Origin: JADJQU01 sp035490315
Lineage (GTDB): Bacteria > Planctomycetota > UBA1135 > GCA-002686595
Length of the DNA stretch: 42,564 nucleotides
Direction: 5' to 3'
NCBI GenBank assembly: GCA_035490315.1
Contig: DATHET010000317.1
Coordinates: 1-42,564, forward strand
Below are positions 33,977 through 42,564 of this stretch, in pieces. Numbering within the stretch: the first letter of the stretch is position 1; each line of letters opens with the position of its first letter. Below the pieces are notes generated by a model that saw nothing but the letters and a program-made list of their open reading frames with translations, searched no databases and was not told the origin of the DNA. The translations under genes and the position numbers were made by a program.

Positions 33977-35374
33977 TCAAGCCATGATCTCGGGCACGAC
34001 TTTCCCGAAGACGTCGGTGAGCCGGTAGTAGCGACCCTGGAAGAAGTACACGAGCTGCTCGTGATCGATTCCGAGCAGCCGGAGCAGCGTCGCGTGGAGA
34101 TCGTGCACGTCCACCGCTCCCTCGACGATGTTGTACCCGTGTTCATCCGTAGCTCCGTGCACGTGACCGGCCTTGATGCCGCCGCCCGCGAGCCAGATCG
34201 AGAAGCAGCGCGGATGGTGGTCGCGCCCGTAATCCGTCGGCGTCATCTTCCCCTGGCAATAGGCCGTGCGACCGAACTCGCCGCCCCACACCACCAGAGT
34301 GTCCTCGAGCAAACCGAGCCGCTTCAGATCCGCGACCAGCGCCGCGGAAGCCTGGTCTGTCTGCTTGCATTGATTCGTGATGCCCGCGGGCAGACCGCCA
34401 TGCTGATCCCAGCCCTGATGGAAAAGCTGCACGCTGCGCACGCCGCGCTCGAGCAATCGGCGCGCGAGCAGGCAATTGGCCGCATAGGTCCCAGGCGTGC
34501 GCGCTGACTCGCCGTAGAGCTCGAACACTTCGTCGGTCTCCTTCGAAACGTCGACCGCTTCCGGCACGCTGCTCTGCATGCGAAATGCCATCTCGCCCTG
34601 CGCGGTGCGCGCGTCGACCTCGGGATCGTTCGTCGCGGCGCGTTGATCGTCGTTGAGCTTGCGCAGCGCGTCGAGCATCGAGCGCCGCGCTCGCGCGGAA
34701 ATTCCGGCCGGGTTCGTCAAGTACAGGACGGGCTCGGCGCCGGCGCGAAATTGCACACCCTGGTGCTCGCTGGGTAGGAAGCCCGAGCCCCACAGTCGCG
34801 AGTAGAGCGGCTGATCGCGCGAAGCGTCCTTCGAGACGAGCACGATGAAGGCCGGCAGGTTGGGATTGAGGCTCGGCAAGCCGTACGAGAGCCACGCGCC
34901 GAGCGACGGTCTTCCCGGTTGATCGTGGCCGGTGCACAGGAACGTGATCGCGGGATCGTGGTTGATCGCGTCGGTGTGCATCGATCGAACGACGCAGATT
35001 TCGTCGACGATCTTCGAGGTGTGCGGCAGGAGGTCGCTGACCCAGGTGCCGTTCGCTCCATATTGCCTGAAATCGGTGAACGAGCCGGCGAGCGGGAGGA
35101 TCGCCTGGTTCGCGCTCATCCCGGTCAGTCGCTGTCCCTGGCGCACGGAATCGGGAAGCGGTTTGCCGTTGTTCTCGCGCAGCAGCGGCTTGGGGTCGAA
35201 GGTCTCGAACTGCGACGGTCCGCCGGCTTGGAACAGGTACACGAGGCGTTTCGCCCTGGCGCGAAAGCTCGGGCTCGGGGCCGTTTGCGCAGCGCGAGCG
35301 CCGAGCGCGAGACCGCCGATTCCGAGCGCGGAGGCCCCGAGGAACTTGCGGCGGCTGAAAGGGGCGTCGTTCAT
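33977..35374 (-). CDS. DUF1501 domain protein with Tat signal
   Basis: A 465-residue sulfatase-like alkaline-phosphatase-fold protein of the DUF1501 family. The N-terminus SRRKFLGASALGIGGLALGARA is a twin-arginine signal. Family motifs include YLFQAGGPSQFETFDPKP, HDPAITFLCTGHDQ, FHQGWDQHGG, VVWGGEFGRTAY and GRDHHPRCFSIWLAGGGIKAG. Its ATG overlaps the stop of the DUF1553 gene by four bases (ATGA). The pair is one of the most repeated gene modules in Planctomycetota, thought to act on sulfated or other complex polysaccharides, but no reaction is proven. Confidence 0.9.
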   Translation of the reverse strand: MNDAPFSRRKFLGASALGIGGLALGARAAQTAPSPSFRARAKRLVYLFQAGGPSQFETFDPKPLLRENNGKPLPDSVRQGQRLTGMSANQAILPLAGSFTDFRQYGANGTWVSDLLPHTSKIVDEICVVRSMHTDAINHDPAITFLCTGHDQPGRPSLGAWLSYGLPSLNPNLPAFIVLVSKDASRDQPLYSRLWGSGFLPSEHQGVQFRAGAEPVLYLTNPAGISARARRSMLDALRKLNDDQRAATNDPEVDARTAQGEMAFRMQSSVPEAVDVSKETDEVFELYGESARTPGTYAANCLLARRLLERGVRSVQLFHQGWDQHGGLPAGITNQCKQTDQASAALVADLKRLGLLEDTLVVWGGEFGRTAYCQGKMTPTDYGRDHHPRCFSIWLAGGGIKAGHVHGATDEHGYNIVEGAVDVHDLHATLLRLLGIDHEQLVYFFQGRYYRLTDVFGKVVPEIMA

Positions 35375-38300
35375 CGGATCGTGACCACCGCGTCGGAGGC
35401 GATCAGAGTGGAGCACACCAGCGTGAGAGCGGCGAGAGCTGGATCGGCGATCTCGCTCGCGGTCACGGCCTTGGCGGCATCCGCATCGATCGAAAAAGCA
35501 GCGAGCTGCTCGTCGAACAGTGCGCGCAAGACAGTCGCTTCGGCTTCGCGTGGCTCGCGAGCCGTGAGCAGCGCAAAAGCACGCGCGATGCGGGCATCGA
35601 CGTCGCTCCCTTCGCCATTCACGCGCGCCGCCAGGAGCCGCGCGCATTCGAAGAACACCGGATCATCGAGCAGAGCAAGCTGCTGCAGCGGCGTGTTCGT
35701 CGGCTGCCTGCGCGCAAGGCACTTCTCGCCGCTGCCGGAGTCGAAGAGCAGCATGTTCGGCGGCGGCGCGGTGCGCTTCTTGAATGTGTAGAGGCTGCGC
35801 CGGTGCGCGTCGGGACCGGTGTCCGGCGTGTACGAGCCAGTCGCACCCGCATCTTCCCAGAGTCCAGCGGGCTGCCACGGCTTCGCGCTCGGCCCACCGA
35901 CTTTCTCGAACAAGAGTCCCGACGCGGCGAGGGCATTGTCGCGCAGCATCTCGGCGCTCGCGCGAATCGCTGGCCCGCGCGAGAGCAACGCGTTCGCCGG
36001 ATCCTTCTCCCGCTTCTCGTCCGTCGCCGCGGAAGCCTGACAGAATGTCGACGAGAGCACGATGCGCTTCAGCATCGCCTTGACCTTCCACCCGCCCTTC
36101 ACGAAATCCGCGGCGAGCGTGTCGAGCAGCTCGGGATGGCTCGGGCTCTCGCCTTGCAACCCATAGTTTTCCTGCGTGAGGACCAGCCCGCGGCCGAAAC
36201 ACTGTGCCCAGAGTCGATTGACTTCGACGCGCGCGACCAGCGGGTTCTTCGCGTCGGTCATCCAGCTCGCCAGTCCGAGCCGATTCTTCGGCCAGGCCGG
36301 ATCGAAGGGCAGGATCGCGTCGATCGCGCGATCCGCGTGGACCTCGCGCGTCCGATCGGGTTGGTCGTATGCACCGCGCTCGAGCACGAAGAAGTCGCGC
36401 GGGTAGCGCGTCTCTTCCATCACCATGATCTCGCGCGTGCCGTCGAGCAGGTCCTGGTGCGCCGCTCGCGCGTCGCGCAAGCGTTTCGCGCTGGCGCGGC
36501 AGGCGTCGTCGACGTTGCGAGTGAAAAAGTCCTCGAGACCATCGCTCGATGGCGCACCAGAGCCGGCCGCGTTCAGCTCACGGATCTCGGGAGCACTCAG
36601 CGCCCGATCGAAGATGCTCAAGTCATCGACAGCGCCGCCTTTGAATCCGAGATCGCGGTCGCGGAAGCCGACCTGGAAAATGCGCGACGTCGCGACGCCG
36701 TCGAGGTGATCGCGCAGGATTTCTGTGTTCGCTTCCACGCCATCCAGATAAATGCGCAAGCCCGCCGCGCGCGACGATCCGTCGTACGTGACAGCGAGCT
36801 GGACCCACTGTCCGATCGGAAAGGCCTCTCGCGTGCGAATCGCAGCCGCCGAGCCTGGCCAGAGGTGGATGACCTGCCACTCGAGCCGCCCGTCTTCGAG
36901 CATCACTTGATAGCCCTGCTGATCCGATTCGATCGTGAACGGCGCGGTGTGCAACACCGTCGCGCGCTGCTTGACGTCCGGGCAGCGCATCCAGAATACG
37001 AGGCTGTACGGATCGCAGCGACGAAAAGCCGGAACGTCGGCAAAGGCCGGCCCGCTGTCGCCATCGAGCGCCGTCGCTTTCCCCTTCGGGCCATCGATGC
37101 CGCCGTCGAAATCGATGTGCTTGATCGGCGGCGCGATTTCGATCGCGTGCGGCAATGATGACCATTCAACGAAAGCCACGTGCCGATCGCGCAACGTCGC
37201 CGCATGATCCGCTTCGGCCTGCGCAAGTGCCTTCTCGAGCCGCGCAAGCTCGGCTTCCTGCTCCGGGGTCGGCAAACGCAAGGTCGGCGGCGAAGTCGCG
37301 CGATGCGAGTACGAGTACGTTCCCGACTCGTCGATCGCTCCGAAGAACGCGCCGAGCGAATAGTAATCGCGCTGCGGAATCGGATCGTACTTGTGATCGT
37401 GGCAGCGCGCGCACTCGACCGTGAGCCCGAGAAATGCCGTGCTCGCCGTCGCGATGCGATCCGAGACGTACTCGCGCCGGAATTCCTCGTCGATCGAGCC
37501 GCCTTCGTTCGTCTGACGATGCAGACGATTGAAAGCCGTCGCGAGCTTCTGCTCGCGGGTCGCCCCTGGCATCAAGTCGCCAGCGAGCTGCTCGCGCACG
37601 AACTCGTCATACGGAAGATCGCGATTGAACGCCGCGATCACCCAATCGCGCCACGGCCATGTCTCGCAATCCCAATCCGATTGATATCCGAACGTGTCCG
37701 CGTAGCGCGCCACGTCGAGCCAATCGACCGCCAGGCGCTCGCCGAAACGTGGCGATGCGAGCAGGCGATCGACTTGCTTCTCGTACGCGCCGGGCGACGC
37801 GTCCGCAGCGAAGGCGCGTGTTTCCTCCGGCGTCGGCGGCAAGCCTGTCAATGCGAGTGACACGCGCCGCAGCAACGTCGCGGGATCCGCGCGCGGATTC
37901 GGAGCGAGCCCTTCGCTCGCGAGGCGTGTGAAAACGAATCGATCGATCGGCTCCGCGTTCCAGCGCTCGTCCCGAACGTTCGGCGGCACTTCTGGCTTCG
38001 GCACGACAAATGCCCAATGCGGCGCATACTCCGCGCCCTGCTCGATCCACGCGCGCAACGTGGACTTCTGCGCATCGGTAAGCGCCCGATTCAGCGAAGG
38101 CGGTGGCATCGCCTCGTCGAGATCGTCGGACGCGATACGCTTCCACGCCTCGCTCGCCTCGAGATCGCCCGGCACGATCGCTCGCAGACCATCGCGCAGC
38201 GTCGCGCGCGATCCCTCCTGCGTGTCGAGCCTCAATCCGCGCTTGCGTGGCGCAGCGTCCGGCCCATGACAGCGAAAGCAACGGTCGGCGAGGATCGGCC

Positions 38301-38460
38301 GCACATCGCGATTGAAATCGACCGAGGTCGCGTGCGGGGCGGGAACGATCTTCGCCGCTTGCGGATCAACCGACTTGACTCCCTCGCTCGCAACCAAGAC
38401 GGCGACCGCGAACAGGCCAAGCGCTGAAAAACCCGCAATCAGCTGACGCACGATCGACAT
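35371..38460 (-). CDS. PSCyt1/DUF1549/LamG/DUF1553 cytochrome-type protein
   Basis: A 1029-residue exported protein. After a signal segment (IAGFSALGLFAVAVLVASEG) comes a PSCyt1 heme domain (VDFNRDVRPILADRCFRCHGPD). A DUF1549 domain (about 165-375, with CARCHDHKYDPI, a second heme-type motif) and a coiled region (about 400-430) follow. A concanavalin/LamG-like insert (about 445-620, PYSLVFWMRCP ... GAVDDLSIFDRALSAPEIRELN) precedes a C-terminal DUF1553 domain (about 710-1000, NPLVARVEVNRLWAQCFGRGLV; TNTPLQQLALLDDPVFFE). It is coupled to the DUF1501 gene downstream. The LamG insert suggests carbohydrate contact. Confidence 0.9.
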   Translation of the reverse strand: MSIVRQLIAGFSALGLFAVAVLVASEGVKSVDPQAAKIVPAPHATSVDFNRDVRPILADRCFRCHGPDAAPRKRGLRLDTQEGSRATLRDGLRAIVPGDLEASEAWKRIASDDLDEAMPPPSLNRALTDAQKSTLRAWIEQGAEYAPHWAFVVPKPEVPPNVRDERWNAEPIDRFVFTRLASEGLAPNPRADPATLLRRVSLALTGLPPTPEETRAFAADASPGAYEKQVDRLLASPRFGERLAVDWLDVARYADTFGYQSDWDCETWPWRDWVIAAFNRDLPYDEFVREQLAGDLMPGATREQKLATAFNRLHRQTNEGGSIDEEFRREYVSDRIATASTAFLGLTVECARCHDHKYDPIPQRDYYSLGAFFGAIDESGTYSYSHRATSPPTLRLPTPEQEAELARLEKALAQAEADHAATLRDRHVAFVEWSSLPHAIEIAPPIKHIDFDGGIDGPKGKATALDGDSGPAFADVPAFRRCDPYSLVFWMRCPDVKQRATVLHTAPFTIESDQQGYQVMLEDGRLEWQVIHLWPGSAAAIRTREAFPIGQWVQLAVTYDGSSRAAGLRIYLDGVEANTEILRDHLDGVATSRIFQVGFRDRDLGFKGGAVDDLSIFDRALSAPEIRELNAAGSGAPSSDGLEDFFTRNVDDACRASAKRLRDARAAHQDLLDGTREIMVMEETRYPRDFFVLERGAYDQPDRTREVHADRAIDAILPFDPAWPKNRLGLASWMTDAKNPLVARVEVNRLWAQCFGRGLVLTQENYGLQGESPSHPELLDTLAADFVKGGWKVKAMLKRIVLSSTFCQASAATDEKREKDPANALLSRGPAIRASAEMLRDNALAASGLLFEKVGGPSAKPWQPAGLWEDAGATGSYTPDTGPDAHRRSLYTFKKRTAPPPNMLLFDSGSGEKCLARRQPTNTPLQQLALLDDPVFFECARLLAARVNGEGSDVDARIARAFALLTAREPREAEATVLRALFDEQLAAFSIDADAAKAVTASEIADPALAALTLVCSTLIASDAVVTIR

Positions 38461-38703
38461 CGAATTGCGAGCCTATCAGCCCGCGCCGCCGAGTGGGGCA
38501 TCCATCGAGCGGCATCGAGCGCAAGCAAGCGGGCCGTCCAGCGATCGGATCGACAGGCTTCGCCCACGGGTGTCGCGGCGAAAGACCAGCGAGCGCTCGC
38601 GCTCTTCGATGCAGGTCCTTCTCACCCGCGCAGAAGGCACCCGCGCCACGATTGTGTCCGTCCGCTTGTCGTAGAGGGACCGCTGTGGCGTACTAGCCTG
38701 ACC
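38461..38703. promoter_or_regulatory. Divergent intergenic region before transaldolase
   Basis: A 243-bp gap with no convincing gene; it must contain promoters for the DUF1553-DUF1501 unit and for tal. The tal start at 38704 has only a weak ribosome site (TAGCCTGACC). Small frames here have no coding character. Confidence 0.35.
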
Positions 38704-39681
38704 ATGACCGACCTACTGACCAGCCTCAAGCAGCATTCCATCGTGGTCGCCGACACCGGCGACTTCGCCTCGATCCGCAAATACCAACCGCGCGACGCGA
38801 CGACGAATCCGAGCCTGATCCTCAAGGCCGCGACGATGCCCGAGTACGCGTCGCTGGTCGAAAAGACCGTGGCGGACGCGCGCAAATCCGGACGCGGCGC
38901 TGCGGAAGCTCTGAGCGCTGCGATGGACGGCCTGTCGGTCGGCTTCGGCACTGAGATCTTGAAGATCGTGCCCAATCGCGTCTCGACGGAAGTCGACGCG
39001 CGCCTGAGCTTCGACACCGCCGCGTCCGTCGCCAAGGCGCGGCAATTGATTGCGCTCTACGCCGCCGCCGCAATTCCCAAGGAGCGCATCCTGATCAAGC
39101 TCGCCGCGACCTGGGAAGGCATCGAAGCCGCGCGCCAGCTCAAGGCCGACGGCATCCGCTGCAATCTCACGCTGCTCTTCAGCTTCGCCCAGGCCGTCGC
39201 CTGCGCCGAAGCCGGCGTGCAACTTGTCTCGCCCTTCGTCGGCCGGATTCTCGACTGGTACAAGAAATCGACCGGCACGGCGTCCTACGCGGCGACCGAA
39301 GATCCCGGCGTCGTGTCGGTGACGAAGATCTACAACTACTACAAGAAATACGGCCACGCGACCGAGGTCATGGGCGCGTCCTTCCGAAACAGCGAGGAGA
39401 TCCTCGAGCTCGCGGGTTGCGATCTCTTGACGATCAGTCCGCAGCTCCTCGAAGAGCTGCAGAAGAAGGAAGGCACGGTCGTGCGCAAGCTTTCGCCGGA
39501 GACGGCGAAGACGACGAAGCTCGAGAAGCTGAAGCTCGACGAGAAGTCATTCCGCTGGCTGCACAACGAGGACCAGATGGCGACCGAGAAGCTCAGCGAG
39601 GGGATCCGCGTCTTCGCGGCCGATTGCGTGAAGCTCGAAAAATTCCTCGAGCAGAAGTTGAACGTGCTGCAGAAGGTGTGA
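38704..39681 (+). CDS. tal: Transaldolase
   Basis: A 325-residue enzyme of the pentose phosphate pathway that moves a dihydroxyacetone unit between sugar phosphates. The active-site residues of the TalB type are at their usual positions: D17 (VVADTGD), E96 (VSTEVDARLSF) and the Schiff-base lysine K132 (ILIKLAATWEG). TTNPSLILKA and NLTLLFSFAQAVACAEAG are also typical. Length matches the classical TalA/TalB subfamily. No other pentose phosphate gene is near. Confidence 0.95.
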   Translation: MTDLLTSLKQHSIVVADTGDFASIRKYQPRDATTNPSLILKAATMPEYASLVEKTVADARKSGRGAAEALSAAMDGLSVGFGTEILKIVPNRVSTEVDARLSFDTAASVAKARQLIALYAAAAIPKERILIKLAATWEGIEAARQLKADGIRCNLTLLFSFAQAVACAEAGVQLVSPFVGRILDWYKKSTGTASYAATEDPGVVSVTKIYNYYKKYGHATEVMGASFRNSEEILELAGCDLLTISPQLLEELQKKEGTVVRKLSPETAKTTKLEKLKLDEKSFRWLHNEDQMATEKLSEGIRVFAADCVKLEKFLEQKLNVLQKV

Positions 39682-39687
39682 AGCGGG

Positions 39688-40122
39688 GTGGATGCGGTTC
39701 GATTGCCGCCGACGGGCTCGACCGCTGTCTCCTTCGGGGTCGGCGCGATTGCCATTGTTGGGGCAGTGGGGATCTTTGCGCTGATCGGCTTCCTGGGATT
39801 CTCGCCCATCGCGGCTCGCGAGGATCTGCCGGAAGTGAAGACTCGAGCTCGGCCATTGATCCGTGCAATCGACCGCTTCATCGCAAGTGAGGGGCGGCCT
39901 CCAGCGAGTCTCGACGAGCTGTTGCCGAATTATCTGGACCAAATCCCGACGCCACTCTCAGCTGCTCGCCCCCACTTCTCCTATTTCAAGTCGCCCGAAG
40001 CACGCCTGGAGGCTGGCTGTTGGGAATTGGTGGTGTGGTGCGGGGGCGGGTTGGATCTCGATTCCAACGAACAGCTCCTGTTTCAATCGAAGGGTCGCAG
40101 TTGGCGCTACTGTCCAAAGTGA
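39688..40122 (+). CDS. Small membrane protein with pseudopilin-like motif, copy A
   Basis: A 144-residue protein with an N-terminal membrane helix (about 14-40) and a short soluble part. The motif RARPLIRAIDRFIASEGRPPASLDELLPNYLDQIPTPL matches the segment after the helix in type II secretion protein G-like pseudopilins, but no prepilin peptidase site (G/FTLxE) was seen. Start is GTG at 39688, 6 bp after the tal stop; an internal start is possible. The next gene carries the same motif. No function is claimed. Confidence 0.6.
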   Translation: MDAVRLPPTGSTAVSFGVGAIAIVGAVGIFALIGFLGFSPIAAREDLPEVKTRARPLIRAIDRFIASEGRPPASLDELLPNYLDQIPTPLSAARPHFSYFKSPEARLEAGCWELVVWCGGGLDLDSNEQLLFQSKGRSWRYCPK

Positions 40123-40279
40123 TCGATCGTCGTTGTTCGATGCTCGCCGTAAGCCTTCGCTTAGCCTCCACTCGGCGCGAACCGGCTTGTGAATGAGTGG
40201 CAGCACCCGCGGACATTCGCTCACTTTCGCGGAGCGGGAGTATGCTGATCTGGTGAGCCCAACTGAGGGTGGCGCGGTG

Positions 40280-40942
40280 ATGGAGTCGAGGACCTTGCCG
40301 GCGGAACAGGCGCCGACGGGCCCCTCCACGGCCACGTTCGTGTTGTGGGTGGCAGTCATGGTCGCCGGCTTTCTAGGCGCAATCATCCCTGCAGTGGTCG
40401 AAGCCTCCAAGTTCGCGAACGGGTACTACTACGGGAACGACTACCCGATCCCCGCGTTTCTCTCGACGATCCTGCTCGCCGCATTCCTCGTGTTGTTTGC
40501 ATTGGCGAATGCGCTCTTTCGCCTTGGAGTGCGCTGGCGCAACCTGTTCCTGGCTCTGGGCATCCAGTTGCTCTGCTGGACTGCTGGGCAGGCAATCGTC
40601 AACGGCACATTCAAGAGCATTGTCGAAGGTTCCGTTGCGCGCGCTCAACGTGTCGTCGACGCGATCCATGATTACGAGACGGAGCATGGCTGCGCGCCTT
40701 CGACATTGAATGATCTTGTACCCCGATATTTTCCGAGCGATCCGAGCTGGGTCCACGAAGGAACGACACTCGGGTACTACATCACGTCGACAACGCGGCC
40801 GATTCCCGTCGGCGAGTGGGCGATCTACCCGAATCCGCTCGAATACATCGGTCTGACCTACGCTCCTCTCGGCTCGGGGCGTCACGCAATGTCCGGTGAG
40901 CGATTGATCGGCGATTGGGTGGTCAACACGCGCGGGCCTTGA
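40280..40942 (+). CDS. Small membrane protein with pseudopilin-like motif, copy B
   Basis: A 220-residue protein with three hydrophobic segments (about 18-40, 60-80 and 90-110), followed by a soluble part with SVARAQRVVDAIHDYETEHGCAPSTLNDLVPRYFPSDP, the same motif as in the preceding gene. ATG at 40280 follows GAGGGTGG; an ATG at 40193 in the same frame would add 29 residues without membrane character. The two genes look like diverged paralogs with different membrane parts. Its stop is convergent with the lipoprotein gene, 34 bp away. Confidence 0.6.
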   Translation: MESRTLPAEQAPTGPSTATFVLWVAVMVAGFLGAIIPAVVEASKFANGYYYGNDYPIPAFLSTILLAAFLVLFALANALFRLGVRWRNLFLALGIQLLCWTAGQAIVNGTFKSIVEGSVARAQRVVDAIHDYETEHGCAPSTLNDLVPRYFPSDPSWVHEGTTLGYYITSTTRPIPVGEWAIYPNPLEYIGLTYAPLGSGRHAMSGERLIGDWVVNTRGP

Positions 40943-40976
40943 GCCGGCGCGAATCGTTTATCCGCTTCTTCTCGTC

Positions 40977-42059
40977 TCAGCCCCCGCTTGCCGCGAACGT
41001 GTCCTCGATCACGATCAAGCGCCCCGCGTCCGGATCCCCGACGAACACGCGTCCATTCCCGTCGCTCGTCACGCAATGCGAGCCCTCCGCCGCGGGAATC
41101 GTCGCCAGCACCGAGAGCTGACCCTTCGCCGACACGCCGAGGATCGTCAACGTCGCGCTCTTCGCCCCCGGTACGTACAGATGCCCGCGCTTCGCGTCGT
41201 AGTCGATGATGTCGACACCCTCGCCCGTCGGCGCGCTCGAGAGTTGCACGCCATCGTGATCGATGTCGAGCACCACCGCTCGACCTTCCAGGCAACCGAC
41301 GAGCAGGAACCCGCGCTCCTCATCGAGCGCAATACCGCGCGAGCCCGTACATCCGTTCTTCCACGTCGCCACGATCGCGCGTAGCTTGACGTCGATCGCC
41401 ACGGTCGCGCCCTCCCACAGGTGCGCGAAGGCGAGGCCGCGCTTGCTGTCGATCACGAGCGACTCAGGCCCGCCCTCGACGGTGATCACGGTGACGTGCT
41501 CCGGCGTCGGACGCTCGCCCGCGGGCAGCTTGAAGATCTCGACCTGATCCGTGTCGGGCTCGGTGACCCACAGCTCGCTCGTCGCGGCGACGTAGCGCAC
41601 GTAATCCGGCTTGGCGGCGAGCGGCGCTCCGGAGATGATCGTTCGCGTGGCGGGATCGATGACCGTGACGCGCATCTGCGTGCGGTCGATCGCGAACAGC
41701 AGGCCCGCGCCCTCGTCGACCGACGTCGTCCCGTCGCCGTGCCCGCCGGAGTAGTCGGCCTTCGTCCCGAAGCCCGAAATCACGGTGACCGTTCCGCTCG
41801 CTGGATCGATCAGGTCGAGGTTCCCCGTGCGACCTCCGGGGATGAGAACGCGCCCGAGCTTCTGCGAATACCGCAGATCATCGAGCCCGACTCCGCCCTC
41901 GCCGCCGGGCAGCTGGATCGTCGAAGGCGGAATCGAGCTGGCCGGCCTCTGTGCCGCCGAGCTCTGGGAACTGGAACCTGCCGGTTTGGGATCGGATCCC
42001 GACTCGCTGGAGCACGAAACGAAGAGCAGCGCGAGGGCGAAGAAGTGACATGAGCGCAT
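40977..42059 (-). CDS. Beta-propeller lipoprotein (YVTN/YncE-like)
   Basis: A 360-residue protein. The lipobox LLFVSC (Cys at residue 16) after MRSCHFFALA marks a lipoprotein, followed by a Ser/Pro-rich linker to about residue 50. The rest consists of propeller blades of about 42 residues with patterns like LWVTEPDTDQVEIFKLPAGE, GHLYVPGAKSATLTILGVSAKG and GRVFVGDPDAGRLIVIED, typical of YVTN repeats. ATG at 42059 was chosen to place the lipobox correctly. It is divergent from the ECF sigma gene, 82 bp away. Ligand unknown. Confidence 0.83.
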   Translation of the reverse strand: MRSCHFFALALLFVSCSSESGSDPKPAGSSSQSSAAQRPASSIPPSTIQLPGGEGGVGLDDLRYSQKLGRVLIPGGRTGNLDLIDPASGTVTVISGFGTKADYSGGHGDGTTSVDEGAGLLFAIDRTQMRVTVIDPATRTIISGAPLAAKPDYVRYVAATSELWVTEPDTDQVEIFKLPAGERPTPEHVTVITVEGGPESLVIDSKRGLAFAHLWEGATVAIDVKLRAIVATWKNGCTGSRGIALDEERGFLLVGCLEGRAVVLDIDHDGVQLSSAPTGEGVDIIDYDAKRGHLYVPGAKSATLTILGVSAKGQLSVLATIPAAEGSHCVTSDGNGRVFVGDPDAGRLIVIEDTFAASGG

Positions 42060-42141
42060 CAGTGACCTGCCGAATTCCTTGAGGTTTTGAATCCCGCGGC
42101 CTCGTCGGCTCCGTTCAGCGACGCAGAATCTCCCAAGAGTC

Positions 42142-42564
42142 ATGGACGGGCACGCAAGCAAGGTAGCGGTCGAGGATCTCATCCACCACAGCGCTTTCGT
42201 GCGCGCTCTGGCTCGGCGGCTGGTCGCGGACGATTCGGCAGCCGACGACGTGGTCCAGGAAGTCTGGTTGCGAGCGCTTCGCCGCCCGCCGGTTCAGCCT
42301 GGCTCGATCACTGCCTGGCTGGCACGGGTGGCGAGGAATTTCGCGCGAGACAGGGCCAACGCGGATGCCGCGCGAGTGGAGCGCGAGCAGCGGCTCGTCC
42401 GGGAATCCGCGAGCGAGTCGGACAGCACCGATTCGCGTTCCGAGATGGTCGAAGTCATCGCAGCGGCCTTCGCGGGGTTGCCCACTCCGTACCGCGATGC
42501 CTTGTACCTGCGCTACTACGAGGACAAGAGTCCGCCGGAGATCGCAGTGGCCCTGGGATGTCCG
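42142..42564 (+). CDS. ECF RNA polymerase sigma factor, cut by window end
   Basis: The 141 codons present encode region 2 (DDSAADDVVQEVWLRALRRPP, then ITAWLARVARNFARDRANADAARVEREQ) and the beginning of region 4 (FAGLPTPYRDALYLRYYEDKSPPEIAVALGCP). The gene runs off the window within the helix-turn-helix. It may or may not carry a C-terminal extension like the fusion at 20594. An AAGAG sequence precedes the ATG. The upstream gap contains CGGCTCCGTTCAGCGACGC, which resembles the repeated GGCTCCGTTACGACGC motif. Confidence 0.88.
   Translation, partial: MDGHASKVAVEDLIHHSAFVRALARRLVADDSAADDVVQEVWLRALRRPPVQPGSITAWLARVARNFARDRANADAARVEREQRLVRESASESDSTDSRSEMVEVIAAAFAGLPTPYRDALYLRYYEDKSPPEIAVALGCP

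Noticed and set aside
35803..37158. Rightward open frame of 451 codons
   Set aside because: Antisense shadow of the PSCyt1/DUF1553 gene, whose motifs are intact on the minus strand.

Overview
This is a high-GC bacterial window that reads as Planctomycetota. The strongest markers are a DUF1501 gene overlapping a PSCyt1/DUF1549/DUF1553 gene (33977-38460), a very large secreted DUF1080 + PVC-type heme-binding dehydrogenase (26894-30523), an ECF sigma factor fused to a membrane-anchored carboxypeptidase-regulatory-like tail (20594-23590), and several exported repeat proteins that share one C-terminal domain. Species cannot be assigned from sequence alone. No tRNA, rRNA, CRISPR array, transposase or phage gene was seen.

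Layout. 1-4771 (minus) holds a BatA/VWA membrane protein coupled to a larger double-VWA protein. 4898-15783 is a compact fatty-acid-derived specialised-metabolite locus. Its rightward arm is an ABC-2 permease, an ACP, a ketosynthase and a short ketosynthase-like partner. After an RluA-type pseudouridine synthase and a long palindrome comes a leftward operon: darA (flavodoxin-like), darB (KAS III-like), a small conserved protein and a BtrH-like protein. A second rightward ketosynthase + chain-length-factor pair and a PlsC-like acyltransferase complete it. The darA/darB core with BtrH-like and PlsC-like proteins resembles the dialkylresorcinol/flexirubin clusters known from Bacteroidetes. The inferred product is a dialkylresorcinol or an acylated (polyene-type) derivative.

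15784-26414 carries a TolB-type beta-propeller, a small membrane protein with an octaheme cytochrome, the sigma-factor fusion, a secreted trypsin-like protease and a TIGR01777-type NAD(P)-binding protein. 26422-26891 looks like the remains of a TPR/TMTC-like membrane gene with an internal deletion. 26894-38460 holds the PVC-type heme proteins, a 13-repeat RCC1-like protein, a LURP-one/tubby-like protein and a BamE-like lipoprotein-sized protein. 38704-42564 holds transaldolase, two small membrane proteins with a pseudopilin-like motif, a beta-propeller lipoprotein and the start of another ECF sigma factor.

The least explained structure is a family of long, nearly perfect intergenic palindromes at 9387-9481, 15886-15995 and 26303-26414. 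Two of them share identical outer arms, have GAAA tetraloops and show compensatory base changes. A smaller related motif (GTCGTAACGGAGCC) forms a hairpin at 16020-16052 and a 14-bp inverted pair at 20372-20581. Together these suggest a REP-like or structured-RNA element family in this genome.
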